A DNA stretch of 64,000 nucleotides from Tenacibaculum sp. MAR_2009_124 (GTDB lineage Bacteria > Bacteroidota > Bacteroidia > Flavobacteriales > Flavobacteriaceae). Below the pieces are notes generated by a model, which worked only from the letters and a program-made list of their open reading frames with translations, did no database searches and was not told the DNA's origin. Shown here in pieces: positions 60,851-64,000 of this stretch (its first letter is position 1; every line of letters starts with the position of its first letter). Location of the stretch: NCBI RefSeq assembly GCF_900105455.1, contig NZ_FNSF01000002.1, forward strand, positions 613,501 to 677,500, written 5' to 3'. A program made the translations under genes and the position numbers.

Positions 60851-62095
60851 TTATTTCATTGATTTGTATAAAGCTCTAAATTCATCAGCCTTATCGCTTA
60901 TCTCTAAAACTTCATAAAGATTCATTAAAGTCTTAACTGTATCAATATTTCTGTTGATATTATCAGCTTTTTCTAAAAAAGGTAAAGCTTCTTTATAAAC
61001 TTCCTTTTGCTTTAATGCTAACTCATCATATTTCTTGAAGTTAGAAAGATTCTTGTTCATTTCTTCGACAATCTGCTTGTCTTTATCAAGTACAGAAACT
61101 GCTAAGTTCATGTAAGCATCAGCATAATCTGGCTTTAATTCAATAGCTTTTTGGTAATGCTTTTTAGCATCTTCAATTCTTCCTTGGTTATAATTTACAA
61201 CTCCTAAATTATAATATAATGTAGGATTATCAGGGTCTAAAGAAACCGCTTCGTTCATTAACTCTCCAAACTTATCCATTCTTTTCATCTCAATATACAA
61301 CTGAGCTTCATTTAAGATAAGGTTTAAATCTTTTGGATTTGATTTACGTGCCTCGGCCATCGCAGCAATAGCTTCTTCATTTTTACCTTGCTCTTTTAAG
61401 ATTAAAGCAATGTTCTTAACGATAGTAGCCGATTTAGAATCAGTTCTTTTATCAACTGGATTAAGATATTGTTTAGACTTAATCATTAAATCTCTTTGAG
61501 ATTTTGACCCCAAGTTTTCAACTTTACCAGTTAACTTATTAGTAGCTAAATACTGAGTTTCAATACCAGTATATCCGATTTTTTTTAGCTCGTTATAATA
61601 ATTTAAAGCCATGTCATAGTCTTTTCCTTGTGTAGCAGCTACGGCTGCATTGTAAGCAAAAGAAGTATCTTTTGGGCTTAATTGATAAGTAAGATAAAAG
61701 TTTTCAGCTGCTGCTTTGAAATCTTTACCTTCGTTATATATCTTGATGGCTTTATTAGAAACGTCTTGTATAATTTTGTTTAACACAGGAGCGGCTTCAT
61801 TAGAATGTCTGGTTTTACCAGTTTTCTTTTCAAAAGCGATTAAGCTATTAAAAGCATCTGCAGCAGTTTTGTAATCTTTCTTTGAAGCGTAAGCTTGACC
61901 CTTAAGGAAATAAAATTTAGATTTATACTTATCGTCAGCATTCGCTATTAACTTTTCAGCAGCAGAAATAGAAGAAATGGCTTCATTAAAGTTCTGCTTT
62001 TTAATAGCTTTCTCAGCAGCTTTAAGTTCTGCTTTCTGTGCAAAAGCACCCAAAGACGCTACTCCTAAAGAAAGAGCTAAAATCTGTTTTTTCAT
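60851..62095 (-). CDS. Exported tetratricopeptide-repeat protein
   Basis: About 414 residues from the ATG at 62095, which gives the signal peptide MKKQILALSLGVASLGAFAQ; an upstream ATG at 62164 would overlap gyrA. The mature protein is helical with TPR motifs, clearest at residues about 290-345 (LYYNLGVVNYNQGRIEDAKK, YQKAIELKPDYADAYMNLA). TPR domains bind partner proteins; the partner here is unknown. It starts 13 bases past the gyrA stop codon and is probably cotranscribed with it, an arrangement seen in other Flavobacteriia. Confidence 0.87.
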   Translation of the reverse strand: MKKQILALSLGVASLGAFAQKAELKAAEKAIKKQNFNEAISSISAAEKLIANADDKYKSKFYFLKGQAYASKKDYKTAADAFNSLIAFEKKTGKTRHSNEAAPVLNKIIQDVSNKAIKIYNEGKDFKAAAENFYLTYQLSPKDTSFAYNAAVAATQGKDYDMALNYYNELKKIGYTGIETQYLATNKLTGKVENLGSKSQRDLMIKSKQYLNPVDKRTDSKSATIVKNIALILKEQGKNEEAIAAMAEARKSNPKDLNLILNEAQLYIEMKRMDKFGELMNEAVSLDPDNPTLYYNLGVVNYNQGRIEDAKKHYQKAIELKPDYADAYMNLAVSVLDKDKQIVEEMNKNLSNFKKYDELALKQKEVYKEALPFLEKADNINRNIDTVKTLMNLYEVLEISDKADEFRALYKSMK

Positions 62096-62108
62096 TATTG
62101 TTGTTATT

Positions 62109-64000
62109 TTATTGTTGTTCTTGATTCTCGTTACTGTCATTTTCAATTTCCATGCCATTTTCATCTATGGTCTCTTCTTCTTCTTCATGCATAACTTTTG
62201 CAACGGCTGCAATACTATCGTTATTTTTAATATTTATTAAACGTACACCTTGCGTAGCTCTACCCATTACACGTAAATCCTCAACAGCTAGTCTAATGGT
62301 TAGTCCAGATTTATTTATAATCATTAAATCATTAGAGTCATCAACGTTTTTAATAGCGACTAAGTTACCAGTTTTTTCTGAAATGTTCAATGTTTTAACA
62401 CCTTTACCACCACGATTGGTAATTCTGTAGTCTTCAAGTTTGGAACGTTTACCGTATCCTTTTTCAGAAACTACTAAAATATTACTCTCCATATCATTTA
62501 CAGAAACCATTCCGATTACTTCGTCATCTTCATGTTGAAGTGTTATTCCTCGCACACCAGAAGCTGTTCTACCCATTGGTCTTGTTTTTTCTTCTTCAAA
62601 ACGAATGGTTTTACCAGATTTTAAGGCAAGCATAACTTGACTGTCTCCTGAAGTTAGTTTAGCTTCTAGTAACTCATCATTATCTTTAATGGTAATTGCG
62701 TTAATTCCATTAGCTCTTGGACGAGAATACTGCTCTAAAGGAGTTTTCTTAACACGTCCTTTTTTGGTAGCCATGATAACAAACTGATTGTTGATGTAGT
62801 CTTCATCTTTTAAATCACCAGTTACTAAGAACGCTTTTACCTTATCATCTTGTTCTATATTAATAAGGTTTTGAATTGCTCTACCTTTAGTGTTTTTACC
62901 GCCTTCTGGAATCTCAAATACGCGCATCCAGAAAACTTTACCTTTTTGTGTAAAGAACATCATGTATTGATGATTCGTAGCTACGAATAAATGCTCTAAG
63001 AAATCTTCATTACGTGTAGTAGCACCTTTTTGACCTCTACCACCACGGTTTTGAACCTTGTACTCGTCTAAGTTAGTACGTTTTAAGTATCCTGCGTTAG
63101 AGATTGTAACAACCACTTGAGTGTTTGGAATCATATCCTCAATACGCATATCTCCACCAGCATACTCTATAACAGAACGTCTTTCATCTCCATATTTCTC
63201 TTTGATATGAAGTAATTCGTCTTTTATAATGGTATAACGTCTAGGTTCATTAGCTAAAATATCTTTTAAGTCGGCAATAGTTTTTATGATTTCATCATAC
63301 TCACCTCTTAACTTATCTTGTTCTAGACCTGTTAACTGACGCAAACGCATTTCAACAATAGCTCTTGCTTGAATTTCAGTAAGTTCGAATCGTTCGATTA
63401 ATTTTTCTCGAGCTTCGTCAGCGTTTGAAGAACCTCTTATTATTTCAATTACTTCGTCGATATTATCAGAAGCAATAATTAGTCCTTCTAAAATATGAGC
63501 ACGAGCTTCGGCTTTCTTAAGTTCAAACTCTGTTCTACGAACAATTACCTCATGTCTATGCTCAACAAAATAGTGAATTAACTGCTTTAAATTTAATTGT
63601 TCAGGACGACCTTTAACTAAAGCAATATTATTAACGCTAAACGATGTTTGAAGTTGTGTATATTTAAACAGTTTATTTAAAACAATATTAGGAACAGCAT
63701 CACGCTTTAAAATGTAAACAATACGCATTCCTTTTCTGTCAGACTCATCACGAATACTTGCAATTCCATCAAGTTTCTTATCATTCACTAAGTCAGCTGT
63801 TTTCTTAATCATTTCAGCCTTATTGACCTGATAAGGAATTTCAGTAACAATAATACACTCTCTGCCCTTAACTTCCTCAATACTAGTTTTAGCACGCATA
63901 ACAATACGTCCACGTCCTGTATGAAAAGCATCACGAACGCCGTCGTATCCGTATATAATACCACCAGTAGGGAAGTCTGGAGCACTAATGTGCTGCATTA
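62109..64000 (-). CDS. gyrA: DNA gyrase subunit A, 3' part
   Basis: GyrA cuts and rejoins DNA in the gyrase tetramer. The visible part, about 630 residues, runs from the breakage-reunion domain (DFPTGGIIYGYDGVRDAFHTGRG, then the coiled-coil and EIQARAIVEMRLRQLTGLE) into the C-terminal DNA-wrapping beta-pinwheel. The GyrA box QNRGGRGQKG is present, which distinguishes it from ParC. An acidic tail follows (EEEEETIDENG). The N-terminal part, including the catalytic Tyr, lies beyond base 64000. The frame is open to the window edge. Confidence 0.97.
   Translation of the reverse strand, partial: MQHISAPDFPTGGIIYGYDGVRDAFHTGRGRIVMRAKTSIEEVKGRECIIVTEIPYQVNKAEMIKKTADLVNDKKLDGIASIRDESDRKGMRIVYILKRDAVPNIVLNKLFKYTQLQTSFSVNNIALVKGRPEQLNLKQLIHYFVEHRHEVIVRRTEFELKKAEARAHILEGLIIASDNIDEVIEIIRGSSNADEAREKLIERFELTEIQARAIVEMRLRQLTGLEQDKLRGEYDEIIKTIADLKDILANEPRRYTIIKDELLHIKEKYGDERRSVIEYAGGDMRIEDMIPNTQVVVTISNAGYLKRTNLDEYKVQNRGGRGQKGATTRNEDFLEHLFVATNHQYMMFFTQKGKVFWMRVFEIPEGGKNTKGRAIQNLINIEQDDKVKAFLVTGDLKDEDYINNQFVIMATKKGRVKKTPLEQYSRPRANGINAITIKDNDELLEAKLTSGDSQVMLALKSGKTIRFEEEKTRPMGRTASGVRGITLQHEDDEVIGMVSVNDMESNILVVSEKGYGKRSKLEDYRITNRGGKGVKTLNISEKTGNLVAIKNVDDSNDLMIINKSGLTIRLAVEDLRVMGRATQGVRLINIKNNDSIAAVAKVMHEEEEETIDENGMEIENDSNENQEQQ

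Noticed and set aside
1..64000. tRNA, rRNA, tmRNA, SRP or RNase P RNA genes and CRISPR arrays
   Set aside because: I looked for their conserved sequence cores and for regularly spaced repeats on both strands and found none; a covariance-model scan would be needed to exclude divergent forms.

Overview
The window is a chromosomal segment of a low-GC Gram-negative member of the Flavobacteriaceae (Bacteroidota), probably marine and Tenacibaculum-like; the genus is an inference. Lineage signs are a type B type IX secretion (T9SS) sorting domain, a GLPGLI-family protein paired with a barrel receptor, a PUR-family small protein, a long-form NusB, RprXY-like two-component genes, and promoters of the Bacteroidota form TTG-N18 to 22-TAnnTTTG. 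I see no tRNA, rRNA, CRISPR array, insertion sequence or prophage. Nearly all the DNA is ordinary chromosomal gene content.

Layout. Bases 1-8.1 kb (minus strand): 5' part of uvrB, a 1513-residue T9SS surface protein with seven tandem modules, and a two-gene ABC-2 exporter. Bases 8.2-15.1 kb (minus): response regulator and histidine kinase, then coaE, ybbR-like, yajC, a DUF1573 lipoprotein and nusB, then a leucine-type dehydrogenase. Bases 15.2-24.4 kb: an ABC exporter half-transporter, a PUR-domain protein, a menaquinone block (menF-type isochorismate synthase, membrane-anchored alpha/beta hydrolase, MenI-type thioesterase), a divergent plus-strand operon (pRiA4b ORF-3-like protein, Sua5/YrdC, ceramidase-like membrane protein), a GT2 glycosyltransferase, and a lone HsdR_N-type nuclease domain divergent from holA. 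Bases 24.4-33.3 kb: serine hydrolase lipoprotein, outer-membrane barrel protein, LytTR regulator, GLPGLI/TonB-receptor-like pair and an ABC-F ATPase.

Bases 33.3-42.4 kb (minus): a PRMT-like methyltransferase, a lipoprotein, an SGNH hydrolase with a GH18-type lipoprotein, an MtfA peptidase fused to SEC-C, an M28 peptidase, and an operon of rdgB with FecCD-type permease and ATPase. Bases 42.6-49 kb: an HTH membrane protein, rlmH, a possibly truncated GNAT, a divergent RelA/SpoT-domain protein, three orphan envelope proteins and a LysE exporter. Bases 48.9-49.8 kb hold no convincing protein gene but contain dense hairpins, including a minus-strand array that ends in an intrinsic terminator. Bases 49.8-52.2 kb (minus): a compact operon of an Lgt-like membrane protein, a radical SAM enzyme resembling tetraether-synthase (Tes) proteins, and a 67-residue membrane protein. 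Bases 52.4-60.7 kb (plus): nadC, a thioredoxin-like protein, an M3 peptidase, a pentapeptide-repeat protein, a YihY/BrkB membrane protein, hisS, folE and a SnoaL-like protein. The end (minus) holds a TPR protein behind the 3' part of gyrA.

The best candidate for an undescribed system is the 49.8-52.2 kb operon. Its radical SAM protein has two CxxxCxxC motifs and an N-terminal CxxC/C site like archaeal tetraether lipid synthase. Its Lgt-like partner lacks the family's catalytic histidine, so a lipid-tail or lipoprotein modification system is plausible but unproven. Second-rank items are the minus-strand hairpin array just downstream, a recurrent TAnnTTTG box 3-5 bases from start codons (possible leaderless mRNAs), a PRMT-like methyltransferase, and a RelA/SpoT-domain protein with an altered active site.
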